A DNA stretch of 64,000 bases from Akkermansiaceae bacterium (GCA_018402445.1 JAGYIT010000007.1:248001-312000); one strand, 5' to 3'. Positions 54,530 through 63,973 are shown, counted from the stretch's first letter. Made by a program: numbers and translations. The notes: generated from the sequence alone by a model not told the origin.

Positions 54530-57018
54530 CAGTAACATGGGACGGTGGCGCGAGTACCGGAGCGTGGGCTACCGGAGACAACTGGACTGGAATCCCTGAC
54601 AACACGGCACCCGTTGCCGGTGACAAGATCGTTTTCGCCGGCGATGTCGAGACTGCTACGACCAATGACTTGGCTGCCGAGACTGCGATTGCCGGCATCG
54701 ACTTCACCAACGACGGCACCGTCGGCATGAGTGCCTTCACTCTCTCGGGCAACGCCATCACCCTCGGCGGCAACATCACCACGACGAGAAATACGGCTGG
54801 GACGACGATCACGAACATCATTGATCTGGACATGATTCTCAATGGCAATCGGACCATCACCACGAACCACCTCTCGAGCGCCGTGCAGCACAATCTAACC
54901 ATCAACGGCATCATCAGCGAGACCGGTACGGCGCGAAATCTCACCAAGGCAGGCAGTGGTCAACTCACCCTCACAGGTTCAAACTCCTTCAGCGGGACGC
55001 TTGGCATTTTCGGCACGCTCAACGCCAACAGCATCGCCAACGTCGGCACGAACAGCGCCCTCGGCACGGGCAACACCATCAGGATCGGCGTTAGCGGAGG
55101 GACGGGCACGCTGAACATGACGGCCGGCGCGGCGAGCACCGATCGTCAGATCCAGATTGGCAATGGGGCCGATCCCGCGCACTCCGGTGGAGCAAGGATC
55201 AACAACAACACGACCAATGGCGCCGGCACGCTGGTCTTCACGAATGGGAACTTCAATGTCCTGAACGGCACCGCCATCACCGGCCGCACGCTCACGCTGG
55301 GCGGCGCGAATACCGATGCGAACGAAATCCAGGGCATCATCGCCGACAACTCCGCAAGCGGCACCATCGGTGTGACCAAGGAGGATGCCGGCACGTGGGT
55401 GCTTTCCGGAGCGAACACCTACACCGGCGACACCACCGTCAACGCCGGTATGCTTGCCGTGGACGGCGATTCCATCGCGGATACCGGCAAGCTCGTCATC
55501 GCGGGCGGCTTGGTCAACCTCACCGGCGCGGAGACAGTGGACACGCTGTTCTTCGGCGCGGTTCAACAAGCTGCCGGGACCTACAGCGCGGACGGCGCGG
55601 GCGGAACGATCGCAAGTGCGAACTTCACCGGCTCCGGCACCCTCATCGTGTCGTCCGGCCCCAGCGCCCCAGCCACGAAGTATTGGATTGGTACCGGCAT
55701 CTGGACGGACGCCAATAGCTGGAGTCTGAGCTCGGGCGAACCTTATGACCAAACTTGGACCTCCGGCGATGCCGCCGTGTTTGATGTGACTCCCAGCACC
55801 ATCACCGGTGCCAACACAGACTTTTCCTCAATCACAGCCAACGTACCTGTGACTTTCACCGCCGGCGGCACGCTCGGCACGGGAGGAACGGTTGCGACCA
55901 TCACGGTCAACGGAGGAGTATTCACCCTCCTGAATTTCGGCACTCAAGCCATCTCGACCGCCGCCGGCACGGGATTCATCAAGAACGGCATCGGCACTTG
56001 GGCACTGCAGGGAAGTCCCTACCTGGGCAACTTTACGATCAACGACGGAACCGTCGCCATGGCCGGCTCCAATGCGCTGGGCGGAACAAGCGTCTCGCGC
56101 ACGCTCACCCTCAATGGCGGCACGATCCGCTCCAACGGCACCACCGTCCGTGATCTCGGCACCCGCTTCGGCGGAGGCATCATCATTGGCGGCGATATCA
56201 CCCTTGGCGGCTCGGGGCTCGTTGACGGTGCCATGACTTTCGGCAACGACGTCACCCTCGGAGCCGCCACCCGGCAAATCACCACGGACGGGACGGTCAC
56301 CTTGAGCGGCATCATCAGCGGTGACCCCGGTGCTGGCATCACCAAAGCAGGCGATGGCACCCTGACCCTCTCCGGCACGAACACCTACACCGGAGATACC
56401 ACCGTCAACGCCGGCACGCTTGCCTTGGACGGTGATTCCATCGCGGATACCGGCAAACTCGTCATCAACGGCGGCTTGGTCGACCTCACCGGCGCGGAGA
56501 CCGTCAACACGCTGTTCTTCGGTGCCGCACAGCAACCCTCGGGCACCTACAGCACCAGCAGCGTTCCTGACGGTGCGACGATCACGACCGCCAGCTTCAC
56601 CGGCACCGGCACCCTGATCGTTCCCCCAAGCTCCGGCTACGCCGCCTGGCAGGCCGCCAACAGCACCGACCAAGCCGCCAACCTGGACCACGACAACGAC
56701 GGAGTCTCCAACGGTGTGGAGCACTTCCTCGGCGGCACTGGCAACACCACCGGCTTCACCACCCCGCTGCCCGGCGTGACCAACACCGCAGGCACCCTCA
56801 GCGTCACCTGGGTCCGGCATCCCGATTTCCCGGGCTTCCCCGGCAACTACGGCACCGCTGTGATTGTGGAAACCTCCGCCACCCTCGCGGATCCATGGAC
56901 GCCTGCCGTCGAAGGAGTCGGCGCGGGCTTTGTTGAAATCACCGGCAACGACCTGAAATACACTTTCCCTGCCGGCACCAAAAACTTCGCCCGCCTCAAG
57001 GTGGTCACCAATCCTTGA
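54436..57018 (+). CDS. Autotransporter-repeat secreted protein, mosaic of two neighbours
   Basis: The ATG at 54436 gives 860 residues with the same signal peptide as the protein at 51885. The N-terminal third matches that protein; the part from about residue 410 to 660 matches the autotransporter region of the deacetylase chimera at 41855 (WTDANSWSLSSG, GTTVRDLGTRFGGGIIIGGD). A module beginning NTYTGDTTVNAG and ending in GTGTLIV occurs twice (~330-410 and ~650-740). The C-terminal ~120 residues carry LDHDNDGVSNGVEHF, without a PEP-CTERM signal. It is probably secreted and surface associated; the function is unknown. Confidence 0.88.
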   Translation: MKNHRFNPFRTGLAAATLTFTLLAAGPAVAATVTWDGGASTGAWATGDNWTGIPDNTAPVAGDKIVFAGDVETATTNDLAAETAIAGIDFTNDGTVGMSAFTLSGNAITLGGNITTTRNTAGTTITNIIDLDMILNGNRTITTNHLSSAVQHNLTINGIISETGTARNLTKAGSGQLTLTGSNSFSGTLGIFGTLNANSIANVGTNSALGTGNTIRIGVSGGTGTLNMTAGAASTDRQIQIGNGADPAHSGGARINNNTTNGAGTLVFTNGNFNVLNGTAITGRTLTLGGANTDANEIQGIIADNSASGTIGVTKEDAGTWVLSGANTYTGDTTVNAGMLAVDGDSIADTGKLVIAGGLVNLTGAETVDTLFFGAVQQAAGTYSADGAGGTIASANFTGSGTLIVSSGPSAPATKYWIGTGIWTDANSWSLSSGEPYDQTWTSGDAAVFDVTPSTITGANTDFSSITANVPVTFTAGGTLGTGGTVATITVNGGVFTLLNFGTQAISTAAGTGFIKNGIGTWALQGSPYLGNFTINDGTVAMAGSNALGGTSVSRTLTLNGGTIRSNGTTVRDLGTRFGGGIIIGGDITLGGSGLVDGAMTFGNDVTLGAATRQITTDGTVTLSGIISGDPGAGITKAGDGTLTLSGTNTYTGDTTVNAGTLALDGDSIADTGKLVINGGLVDLTGAETVNTLFFGAAQQPSGTYSTSSVPDGATITTASFTGTGTLIVPPSSGYAAWQAANSTDQAANLDHDNDGVSNGVEHFLGGTGNTTGFTTPLPGVTNTAGTLSVTWVRHPDFPGFPGNYGTAVIVETSATLADPWTPAVEGVGAGFVEITGNDLKYTFPAGTKNFARLKVVTNP

Positions 57019-57034
57019 CCTGCGGGAAAACAAA

Positions 57035-57459
57035 CCGCCATCCCGCGGCCTCACCCTCACCTTCCGCAGCTACAACGAAGGCGTCGCGTTCAACTACACG
57101 CTCACCTCCGGGGAGAAATCCGCCGAGTCGCTGATCCTCCGCGAGCGGAGCGAGTTCCGCTTCGCCGGGTCGGATTCCTCAACTCCGGGGAACCCCGCAC
57201 GCTCAAGCTGCCGCTGGATTTCCTGCCGACCGGGAAAACCTATCGCGCCATGATCCTCTCCGATGACGCCACCCTCGAAACCCGCACCAAAGTCCGCATC
57301 GAAACCCGGGACCTGCGGCGCGAAGATATCATCGACCTGAAGGCCGCCGCCAACGGTGGCATGGCCATCCGCCTTCAGCACGTCGATCCCGCCACCGCGG
57401 GTTTCAATCCTAACAAGGCGGTTGAGAAGTTCCCGAAAAGAACGGACCCTATCAGGTGA
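57035..57459 (+). pseudogene. Collapsed GH97 glycoside hydrolase gene
   Basis: The reading LTLTFRSYNEGVAFNYTL resembles the N-terminal domain of GH97 alpha-glucosidases. In another frame it is followed by LPLDFLPTGKTYRAMILSDD and IETRDLRREDIIDLK, which match the GH97 C-terminal domain. The whole catalytic barrel between them (expected several hundred residues) is missing and the halves are out of frame. From 57460 to 57657 a further coding-like scrap (MIHLNTGIRGWQPGRIKEG) is not assigned. Confidence 0.6.
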
Positions 57460-57657
57460 TCCATCTCAACACCGGTATCCGCGGCTGGCAACCGGGCCGC
57501 ATCAAGGAGGGGACCTTCGAACCGCTGATGGAGGCGATGGTGAAAACCGTCCGGCCTATCAGATCCTCGCCGAGGCCTGCGCCAAAGGCGATCTCGAACA
57601 GTTGCCGCCGCGCCGGCCCGCTGAAGTGCCTTGTTTCCAAGGAATCAAAGTGTGTGT

Positions 57658-58542
57658 TCAGGGCGGATGGAAACCCGCCTTCAAAGCCATCATTGCCTGC
57701 CGGCCCAGGTCTTCCACGACTTGAGTCAGGTAAGTCCAATAAGATTCTTTTTCGATGGTGTCGCGAACGGTGGCAGCGGGCAGGAAACGGCGCATTTCCT
57801 TCATGAAATCCCCGCGCATTTCGGGCTCGGTCATGAGCGCGGCGATGCGTTCCTTGAGCGAGGCGATGAACTCGGATTCTTCGCGCTGGTGATCGCGGAT
57901 TTTTAAAGCGATGAGCCTGGCGGGGAGTTCGATCCCTTGCTGGGTGAGCCAGCCGATGTCCCAGAAGTCGCGGTTCTTGAGGCGGTTATCGCGGAAGGCG
58001 AGGGCGATGACCTTGTCGGCCAGAATCTCCTCGCGGCTCTGCGCCTGAAGGATCAGACCTGAAGTGCCAAGGTCGATCCCATAAAGATTGCGCAGCATCA
58101 TGGGGCGCGGGTCGTGGCTGGGGATGGCGCAGATATCAAGATGGATGCGCTGCGCCGGCAGATGCTTTTTCCCGGGACGGGTCTCGATGGTGAGCTTCCA
58201 GGTGGAGACATTTCCGCCGGTTTTCACGGGCTCGCTGACGCTCACGGGCAGGTCGTAGCGGATTTGCAGCCGTTTTGTGAGCACTTGGGCAAGCTCGGCA
58301 AGGTCGTTCTTTTTGAAATGGGTGCCGCCAGTGAAATCGAGGTCTTCGCTGAGTCGTGCGGAGCCGTAGCAGGCCCGCAGACAAGTCCCGCCGACGAACG
58401 TGAGCCCGGTGAGCAATCCGGCCTCGCTCATCTCGCGAAGAATGTCGTGATGCAGCAACTCCTTTTCCACCACGGGCCGCAGTGAGGTCAGTTCCGCGCG
58501 GGAACGCAGCGCTTCGTTCACGAGTTGGTCAAACAAGCTCAT
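57658..58542 (-). CDS. abiEii: AbiEii-type nucleotidyltransferase toxin
   Basis: The 294-residue protein has the family motif FVGGTCLRACYGSARLSEDLDF (G-G-T-x-L and D-L-D-F) and the downstream SREEILADKVIALAFR and LKNRDFWDI. AbiEii is the nucleotidyltransferase toxin of a type IV toxin-antitoxin pair involved in phage abortive infection. It overlaps the antitoxin gene by 14 bp and is converging on the GH97 remnant. Confidence 0.9.
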   Translation of the reverse strand: MSLFDQLVNEALRSRAELTSLRPVVEKELLHHDILREMSEAGLLTGLTFVGGTCLRACYGSARLSEDLDFTGGTHFKKNDLAELAQVLTKRLQIRYDLPVSVSEPVKTGGNVSTWKLTIETRPGKKHLPAQRIHLDICAIPSHDPRPMMLRNLYGIDLGTSGLILQAQSREEILADKVIALAFRDNRLKNRDFWDIGWLTQQGIELPARLIALKIRDHQREESEFIASLKERIAALMTEPEMRGDFMKEMRRFLPAATVRDTIEKESYWTYLTQVVEDLGRQAMMALKAGFHPP

Positions 58543-59071
58543 GCACTGCCTCCTTATCCACGAGTTCCATGCTGCGCCGAGTGGCCTTCATGTCGCGCAG
58601 AGCCTGCCGCACCGAGGCCCGCCACAGGTGGCGATCCGGGTCGTAGCTCAGCTCGTCGCTCACGTCATCGGGGCGCTGGGCGGTGTGCACGAACTCGATG
58701 TGGCCGTAGTCCCCGCAATCCACCACATGGCTGCGGCCGGAGGTCATGAGGCTGATCCAGTTCATCGGCACCTGCGAAATAACGCCCGCATCGCTGAGCG
58801 CGGTCTCGAGGCTGATGTAATTGAACTCACCCGCCCGCAGCCGTGCCGCCGCATGGAAAAGAAGATGCCCCGTCGGGTAGTCCTCCACGGGGTAGAGATA
58901 AATGCCCCGGCAAACCCGCTTCAGAAGCCCGGCCTTGGTCGCCCTCGACAACAACACCGCCAATTGCCCACACTCCGGCACCGCCGCCGCCAGATCCGAA
59001 AGCGCAAACACACAGTGCCCACGATCCGCAAGGACGCGGAGTGTCTGGGTGAGCTGCTTCAAGGGTTGCAT
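58529..59071 (-). CDS. abiEi: AbiEi-type antitoxin
   Basis: The ATG at 59071 gives 180 residues with an N-terminal winged-helix region (LKQLTQTLRVLADRGHCVF, LLKRVCRGIYLYP) and the C-terminal domain (SGRSHVVDCGDYGHIEFVHT, RASVRQALRDMKATRRS) of AbiEi antitoxins. AbiEi represses its own promoter by binding inverted repeats; a perfect 12-bp inverted repeat lies 13 bp upstream of the start. It is the first gene of the pair. Confidence 0.88.
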   Translation of the reverse strand: MQPLKQLTQTLRVLADRGHCVFALSDLAAAVPECGQLAVLLSRATKAGLLKRVCRGIYLYPVEDYPTGHLLFHAAARLRAGEFNYISLETALSDAGVISQVPMNWISLMTSGRSHVVDCGDYGHIEFVHTAQRPDDVSDELSYDPDRHLWRASVRQALRDMKATRRSMELVDKEAVHELV

Positions 59072-59083
59072 GGCGTGGACTCT

Positions 59084-59114
59084 ACAAAACATTGCGCAAA
59101 ATGCAATGTTTTGT
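59084..59114 (-). promoter_or_regulatory. Perfect inverted repeat, probable AbiEi operator
   Basis: ACAAAACATTGC (59084-59095) and GCAATGTTTTGT (59103-59114) form a 12-bp perfect inverted repeat with a 7-base spacer, directly in front of the AbiEi start. By analogy with the known AbiEi autoregulation it is probably the operator. Confidence 0.72.
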
Positions 59115-59211
59115 TTATGGCGCGCACAAATTCAGTGCGCTCAAAGGCCCCGGCGGCTTCAAACCCCATGCGATCGTTGACATGACGATTTTATCTGTGT
59201 ATGCTGCATGC

Positions 59212-59451
59212 ATGGCAACTAAGACCATATCGATCGATTTGGAAGCGTATGAGCGGTTGAGTCAGGCTCGAATTTCGCCGAAGGATTCGTTTTCGCGGGT
59301 GATTAAGCGCGCGAAATGGGAAATGCCGGCGAAGACATGCGGCGGCTTGTTGCAGTCGTTGGCTGGCATGCCGGTGGCCGATGACGATGTATTGGACCGC
59401 TTGGAACGGGCACAAGCCGGGGACGAAGCCCCTGACCATCCGTGGGCATGA
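59212..59451 (+). CDS. VapB-type antitoxin
   Basis: The ATG at 59212 (MATKTISIDLEAYERLSQARI) opens a 79-residue protein with the ribbon-helix-helix-like VapB/DUF217 pattern, followed by KDSFSRVIKRAKW and a toxin-binding tail (VLDRLERAQAGDE). It ends in ATGA overlap with the toxin gene. Upstream in-frame starts add sequence without family character. Confidence 0.83.
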   Translation: MATKTISIDLEAYERLSQARISPKDSFSRVIKRAKWEMPAKTCGGLLQSLAGMPVADDDVLDRLERAQAGDEAPDHPWA

Positions 59452-59840
59452 GGCGTTTGGTGTTCGATACCTGCTTTCTGATCGATCTGGAGCGGGAGAT
59501 GAAGCGCGGAGCAGGCAAGGCGCATGCCTTTCTTCGCGAAAACCAGGAAGCCGTGGCCTGCATTCCGTGGACGGTGGCGGGCGAATTTGCGGAAGGTTTT
59601 TCGGACATTCGCGAGCCGGCCTGCGCGGCGATGCTGGGCCGTTTCGAGATTTTACCGATGGACGAGGCTACGGCTGGCCAATACGCCCGGATCACCGCGA
59701 AGCTGCGGCGGGAAAAGCAACTGATAGGAACCAATGATCTGTGGATCGCCGCCGCGGCGGTGGCACATGGCTTGGAGTTGGTCACCACCAACACGGCTCA
59801 TTTTGGACGAGTGGCGGGACTGTCGCTGCGCGGTTATTGA
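59448..59840 (+). CDS. vapC: PIN-domain ribonuclease toxin, VapC-like
   Basis: The ATG at 59448 gives 130 residues with PIN acidic residues: D in LVFDTCFLIDLERE, E in TVAGEFAEGF, and D in GTNDLWIAAAAVAHG, followed by TTNTAHFGRV. This fits VapC ribonucleases. It overlaps the antitoxin gene by 4 bp. It is the second VapBC-type pair in the window and not closely similar to the first. Confidence 0.88.
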   Translation: MRRLVFDTCFLIDLEREMKRGAGKAHAFLRENQEAVACIPWTVAGEFAEGFSDIREPACAAMLGRFEILPMDEATAGQYARITAKLRREKQLIGTNDLWIAAAAVAHGLELVTTNTAHFGRVAGLSLRGY

Positions 59841-59890
59841 GATTCTGCGGAAGGAGCTTTCTCGGGGACTCGAGTGGCGGAACAGCGGAT

Positions 59891-59920
59891 CTACCCTACG
59901 ATTTTGCAGGGTTGCCGGAA
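59891..59920 (+). promoter_or_regulatory. ACCCT-type inverted motif, copy 4
   Basis: CTACCCTACG then ATTTTGCAGGGTTG; ACCCT-N10-AGGGT with TTTTG core and CCGGAA behind it. It lies ~370 bp upstream of the intact sulfatase start and upstream of the sulfatase remnant. Confidence 0.6.
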
Positions 59921-60099
59921 TCCCTCGGACCTGCGAGTTTCGCATTCATCGTCACCACCCTCAAGAAACAACCTGAAGCCATTCACTTCTTCGCTGCGGG
60001 AGCCGCCCATTTCTGCAGCGAGATCAGCATCGTCACCCATTTGCAGGATGCGGGTTACACGGTGACGCGGATTGAGAAGCAGTGGCTGGCGATCGGAAA

Positions 60100-60295
60100 A
60101 AGCCATGAAGCACTCTACAACCTCAAGGATGATATCGGAGAGACCAACAACCTCGCCGGGAAAGCGCCGGAAAATGCGGCGGAGCTTTTGAAAATACTCC
60201 ATGACTGGCGCACTGAAATCAAAGCACCGATGCCGACCCGAAATCAGCCCAACGCGGAAAATCCAACCAGGAAACACAAACAGAAATCCAAATGA
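60100..60295 (+). pseudogene. 3' remnant of a sulfatase gene
   Basis: The frame reads HEALYNLKDDIGETNNLAGK and AAELLKILHDWRTEIKAP, the C-terminal signature of secreted sulfatases, ending in TGA that overlaps the ATG of the next sulfatase (ATGA). The sequence before it (59930-60100) in the same frame does not match sulfatases, so the 5' part and catalytic domain were lost. The remnant shows that two sulfatase genes were once translationally coupled here. Confidence 0.65.
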
Positions 60296-61669
60296 GCCTC
60301 ATCAAACAGACCGACACATTGCTCCTCACGCTTCTCGCCTTTTGCGCATCCGGGTTCTCACAGCAAAAGCCGAATATCCTCTTCATCGCCATCGACGACC
60401 TGCGCCCGGAACTCGGCTGCTATGGCAGCGCGCAGGTGAAGACACCGCACATCGACAAACTGGCATCCGAAGGAATGCTCTTCACCCGCGCCTATTGCCA
60501 GGTGCCGGTCTGTGGCGCGTCCCGGGCGAGCCTGATGACGGGGATTCTTCCGACCCTTGAACGCTTCGTCAGCTATGACACCAAGGCAGAAAAGGACGCC
60601 CCGGGAGCCATGACCCTTCCCGAAGCGTTCAAGAACGCAGGCTACACCACGCTCTCCAACGGCAAGATCTTCCATCACAAGGCAGACAGCCAGGATCGGA
60701 GCTGGAGCAAGCCTGCTTGGCAACCGGGCGACAACATGCAAAGCCATGACCCGGAGACGACGAAGCGGCTCTCGGAAAGGCGGCGCGGACGCATCTTCGA
60801 ATCGCCGGACGTGCCCGACAACGCCTATGGAGACGGCATGACCGCGGAAAAAACCATCGAAGACCTGCAACGCCTCAAACAAAGCGGCAAGCCGTTCTTC
60901 CTCGCCTGCGGCTTCTTCAAACCCCATCTGCCATTCTACGCCCCGAAAAAATACTGGGATCTCTACGACCGCGAAATGATCGACATCGCCGACAACCGCC
61001 AGCGCCCGGAAAACGCCCCCGCACCATTGAAAGGCAGCGGCGAGTTCCGCTCCTATCATCTCGCGGACTTCGATGAGAATTCCGAGGATTTCCACCGCAT
61101 GATGCGCCACGGCTACCTCGCCTGCACCAGCTATGTGGACAAGCTCACCGGCGACGTGCTCGCCGAACTCGATCGCCTGGGCCTTGCCGAAAACACCATC
61201 GTCGTGCTCTGGGGCGATCATGGTTTCCACCTCGGCGAGCACAATTTCTGGGGCAAGCACAACACCATGCACCTCGCCACCCGGGTGCCACTCATCGTGA
61301 AAGTCCCCGGCAAGAGAGCGGGAACGACCACATCCATCGTGGAAACCTCCGACTTATTCCCCACCCTCTGCGCCCTCGCCGGCCTCGCCAAGCCGGGCAC
61401 CGTCCAAGGCCGTGATTTCACCCCGCTGCTCGACCATCCGGGGAAACCTTTCCGTGAAGCCGCCTACAGCCGATACATGAACGGCGACGCGGTCATCACC
61501 AGCCGTTTCAGCTACACAAGCTACAACGGTGGCAAATCCGAAATGCTCTACGACCTCGAAAAGGATCCCGACGAAAACGTGAACATCGCGAACAAGCCGA
61601 AATACGCTAGACGCCGTCGCGGAGATGAAGAGGCTGCTCAACGAGCGCATGACCGAGGCCAATCATTAA
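60292..61669 (+). CDS. Secreted sulfatase, iduronate-2-sulfatase-like, with 3' frameshift
   Basis: The protein has a signal peptide (residues ~1-23), PNILFIAIDDLRPELGCYGS and the formylglycine motif CGASR (Cys74). It continues with FFLACGFFKPHLPFYAPKKYW and LWGDHGFHLGEHNFWGKHN, typical of the iduronate-2-sulfatase-like group. Near 61608-61611 the frame turns Arg-rich (KYARRRRGDE); the neighbouring frame continues normally as DAVAEMKRLLNERMTEANH to TAA at 61667-61669. The span of 1378 nt is one over a multiple of three, consistent with an extra A in GCTAGAC. Corrected length ~458 residues. It would desulfate a uronate-containing polysaccharide. Confidence 0.88.
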
Positions 61670-61680
61670 CCGCATCCAGA

Positions 61681-61870
61681 TGAAAATTCTTCCTGTCCTC
61701 ACCTTGCTCCTGGCCCATCCATCCCTATCTGCGGAGACATACGATCAAAGCGTCCCCAAGCCCACCCACTCGGCAAATTTTGGCGGGGGCTCCAACAACA
61801 CTGCAAGGAACTCGGGATCGAATGCGAAGTGATCCATCCAAGCGCCGTGAGATGGACAAGTGCCACGTAA
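61681..61870 (+). pseudogene. Remnant of a secreted alpha/beta-hydrolase gene
   Basis: ATG at 61681 starts a signal peptide (MKILPVLTLLLAHPSLSA) and YDQSVPKPTHSANF, a typical opening of secreted esterase-like proteins. In another frame it is followed by WRGLQQHCKELGIECEV and a stop at 61868-61870, resembling the C-terminus of the same family. The body of the gene is missing. Confidence 0.45.
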
Positions 61871-61877
61871 GATATCG

Positions 61878-63827
61878 ATGAACATTCATCACCCACTCCA
61901 TATTCTTTCCCCAACCCTGAACCGCCGCCGCTTCATCCAATCCACTGCAGTGGGATGCCTCGCGCTCACCCTGCCGGCGATCGTGAGTGCGGAAGACGCC
62001 CCGGGTGACGGCGAAGAAACGTTCGACGCCCTCTCGCGGGATCTTCTGCGTGATTGGTGCGATGGCATGCTGGCGGTGCGGATCCACGCCCCGGGCGATC
62101 CCGCCCGGCATGGCGCTCTCGATTGCCCGGGCTGCAATTTCATCCACGGCCGCTGCATGGACGCGGTGTATCCGTTCCTGCACATGGCGAAGGTGACGGG
62201 CGATGAAAAATTCCTTGCCGCCGGCATCGACGTCTTCGAATGGTCGGGAAACGTCTCGCTTCCAAGCGGTGCATGGACGAACGACCTGAACCCGAAATCC
62301 TGGCAAGGCACCACACTCTTCGGTGCCATCGCGCTGGCCGAGACTTTGCACCACCACGGCGACCTGCTCGACGTCAATACCCGCAGTCGCTGGTTTGAGC
62401 GGCTCGGTCGTGCCGCCGATTTCATCTACGCAACCATCGACCGGATGGAATACGCCAATATCAACTACGGCTGCACCGCCATTTTCGGCATGCATCTGCT
62501 CGGCAAGATGCTCGACCGCCCGCAATACCTCGAACGCAGCCGCCAACTCGCCGCCGCGCTCGACACCTACATCACCGAACCCAGCAGGCTGCTCGTCGGC
62601 GAGGGGAAACCCGCCACCAAAACCAGCCCGCGCGGATGCCGACCCGTGGACCTCGCCTACAATGTCGAAGAATCGCTGCCTGCCATGACCATGGCCGCGC
62701 TGGCCATCGGCGACGAAAAACTCGCCGCAACCGTCCGCCGCATGTTGATATCCCACCTCGACTTCATGCTTCCCGATGGCGCGTGGGACAACAGCTTCGG
62801 CACCCGCCAGGCAAAGTGGACGTATTACGGCAGCCGCACCAGCGACGGCTGCCAGCCAGGATACGCGCTCATGGCCGACCACCACCCGGCATTCGCCACC
62901 GCCGTGATCGAAAACACCCGGCTGATGCGCCGCTGCACCGTCAACGGCCTGCTCGCCGGAGGGCCGCACTTGCCCAGCGCTGGCATGAAACCCTGCGTCC
63001 ACCACACCTTCACCCACGCCAAGGCGCTTGCCGTCGTGCGCGACCACGAGGGACTGGCTCAAAAAATCCGCCGCACCGCGCCGCTGCCCCGAGCCGTGGC
63101 CGACGGCATCCGCCATTACCCGGAGATCAACACATGGCTGGCGGCCCGCGGGCCATGGCGCGCCACCATCACCGCCTCCGACTGGCTCTACCACAAGAAC
63201 GTCCGCCAGCCGACCGGCGGCTGCATTTCCCTGCTCTGGCACGAGCAGGTCGGCCCGCTTCTCGCCGGCAGCATGCCCCGCTACGTCACCGTCGAGCCGC
63301 ACAACATGCAGGTCCATCCGCATCCGGGCGACCATCCGCTCACGCCACGCGTCGAACTCCGCCTCGGCAACACCTGGTTCACCCAGCTCTTCGACCTCGC
63401 CGCCGAGGTCAAACACACCGATGCCGATGGCCGTTTGAGCTTCGAGGTCGCCACCCGCCTGTTGGACGAGCCCGGCAATCCCCCGCCGAATGGCCGCCCC
63501 GAATGCGCGCTCGCCTACCACTTCGACCCCGAATCCGCGTCCCTCACCGCAAGCGCTCCCGGAGTCGGCATCGGATCGGCGCGCCCCCGCCTCATGCTCC
63601 CCCTCATTTCACCCACCGGCGAAAAAGTCACCCGGATCTCCGCCAATCGCATCGAAATCCGCAAACCCGGCGGCACCCTCGTCGTCGAAACCAACGCCCC
63701 GCTGGAAATCGAAGACCTCGGCCGCCCGCGCATCTTCAACCTTGTCCCCGGCTTCGAAGCCATACCCCTCTTCGCGGAAATCCCGGCGGACGCACCACTC
63801 ATCTGCCGCATCCGTGTGTTGACATGA
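61878..63827 (+). CDS. Tat-exported putative carbohydrate-active protein, alpha/alpha-barrel type
   Basis: The ATG at 61878 gives 649 residues. The N-terminus has NRRRFIQSTAVGCLALTLPA, a twin-arginine leader. The body has repeated helical hairpins (FLHMAKVTGDEKFLAAG, LGRAADFIYATIDRMEYANI, MTMAALAIGDEKLAATVRRM) suggesting an (alpha/alpha)-toroid as in glycoside hydrolases and lyases, followed by a beta-rich domain (~residues 430-640). I do not recognise the exact family; catalytic residues were not assigned. The neighbourhood with sulfatases and a GH97 remnant fits a role in polysaccharide breakdown. An upstream in-frame start at 61860 overlaps the remnant and is less likely. Confidence 0.75.
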   Translation: MNIHHPLHILSPTLNRRRFIQSTAVGCLALTLPAIVSAEDAPGDGEETFDALSRDLLRDWCDGMLAVRIHAPGDPARHGALDCPGCNFIHGRCMDAVYPFLHMAKVTGDEKFLAAGIDVFEWSGNVSLPSGAWTNDLNPKSWQGTTLFGAIALAETLHHHGDLLDVNTRSRWFERLGRAADFIYATIDRMEYANINYGCTAIFGMHLLGKMLDRPQYLERSRQLAAALDTYITEPSRLLVGEGKPATKTSPRGCRPVDLAYNVEESLPAMTMAALAIGDEKLAATVRRMLISHLDFMLPDGAWDNSFGTRQAKWTYYGSRTSDGCQPGYALMADHHPAFATAVIENTRLMRRCTVNGLLAGGPHLPSAGMKPCVHHTFTHAKALAVVRDHEGLAQKIRRTAPLPRAVADGIRHYPEINTWLAARGPWRATITASDWLYHKNVRQPTGGCISLLWHEQVGPLLAGSMPRYVTVEPHNMQVHPHPGDHPLTPRVELRLGNTWFTQLFDLAAEVKHTDADGRLSFEVATRLLDEPGNPPPNGRPECALAYHFDPESASLTASAPGVGIGSARPRLMLPLISPTGEKVTRISANRIEIRKPGGTLVVETNAPLEIEDLGRPRIFNLVPGFEAIPLFAEIPADAPLICRIRVLT

Positions 63828-63973
63828 AAAGCCAGCTCTTCCCCTGTCGACTTCAATGCATCCCTGTGCTGCCCTCCAGCGGCGGTATATGACCGTCGAT
63901 CCGAAAGAGTGGCGAAATTCTCCGCATCCCATCGGCCGCGACGCTCACAGAGCGCCGCTACAATGCGTCTCAT

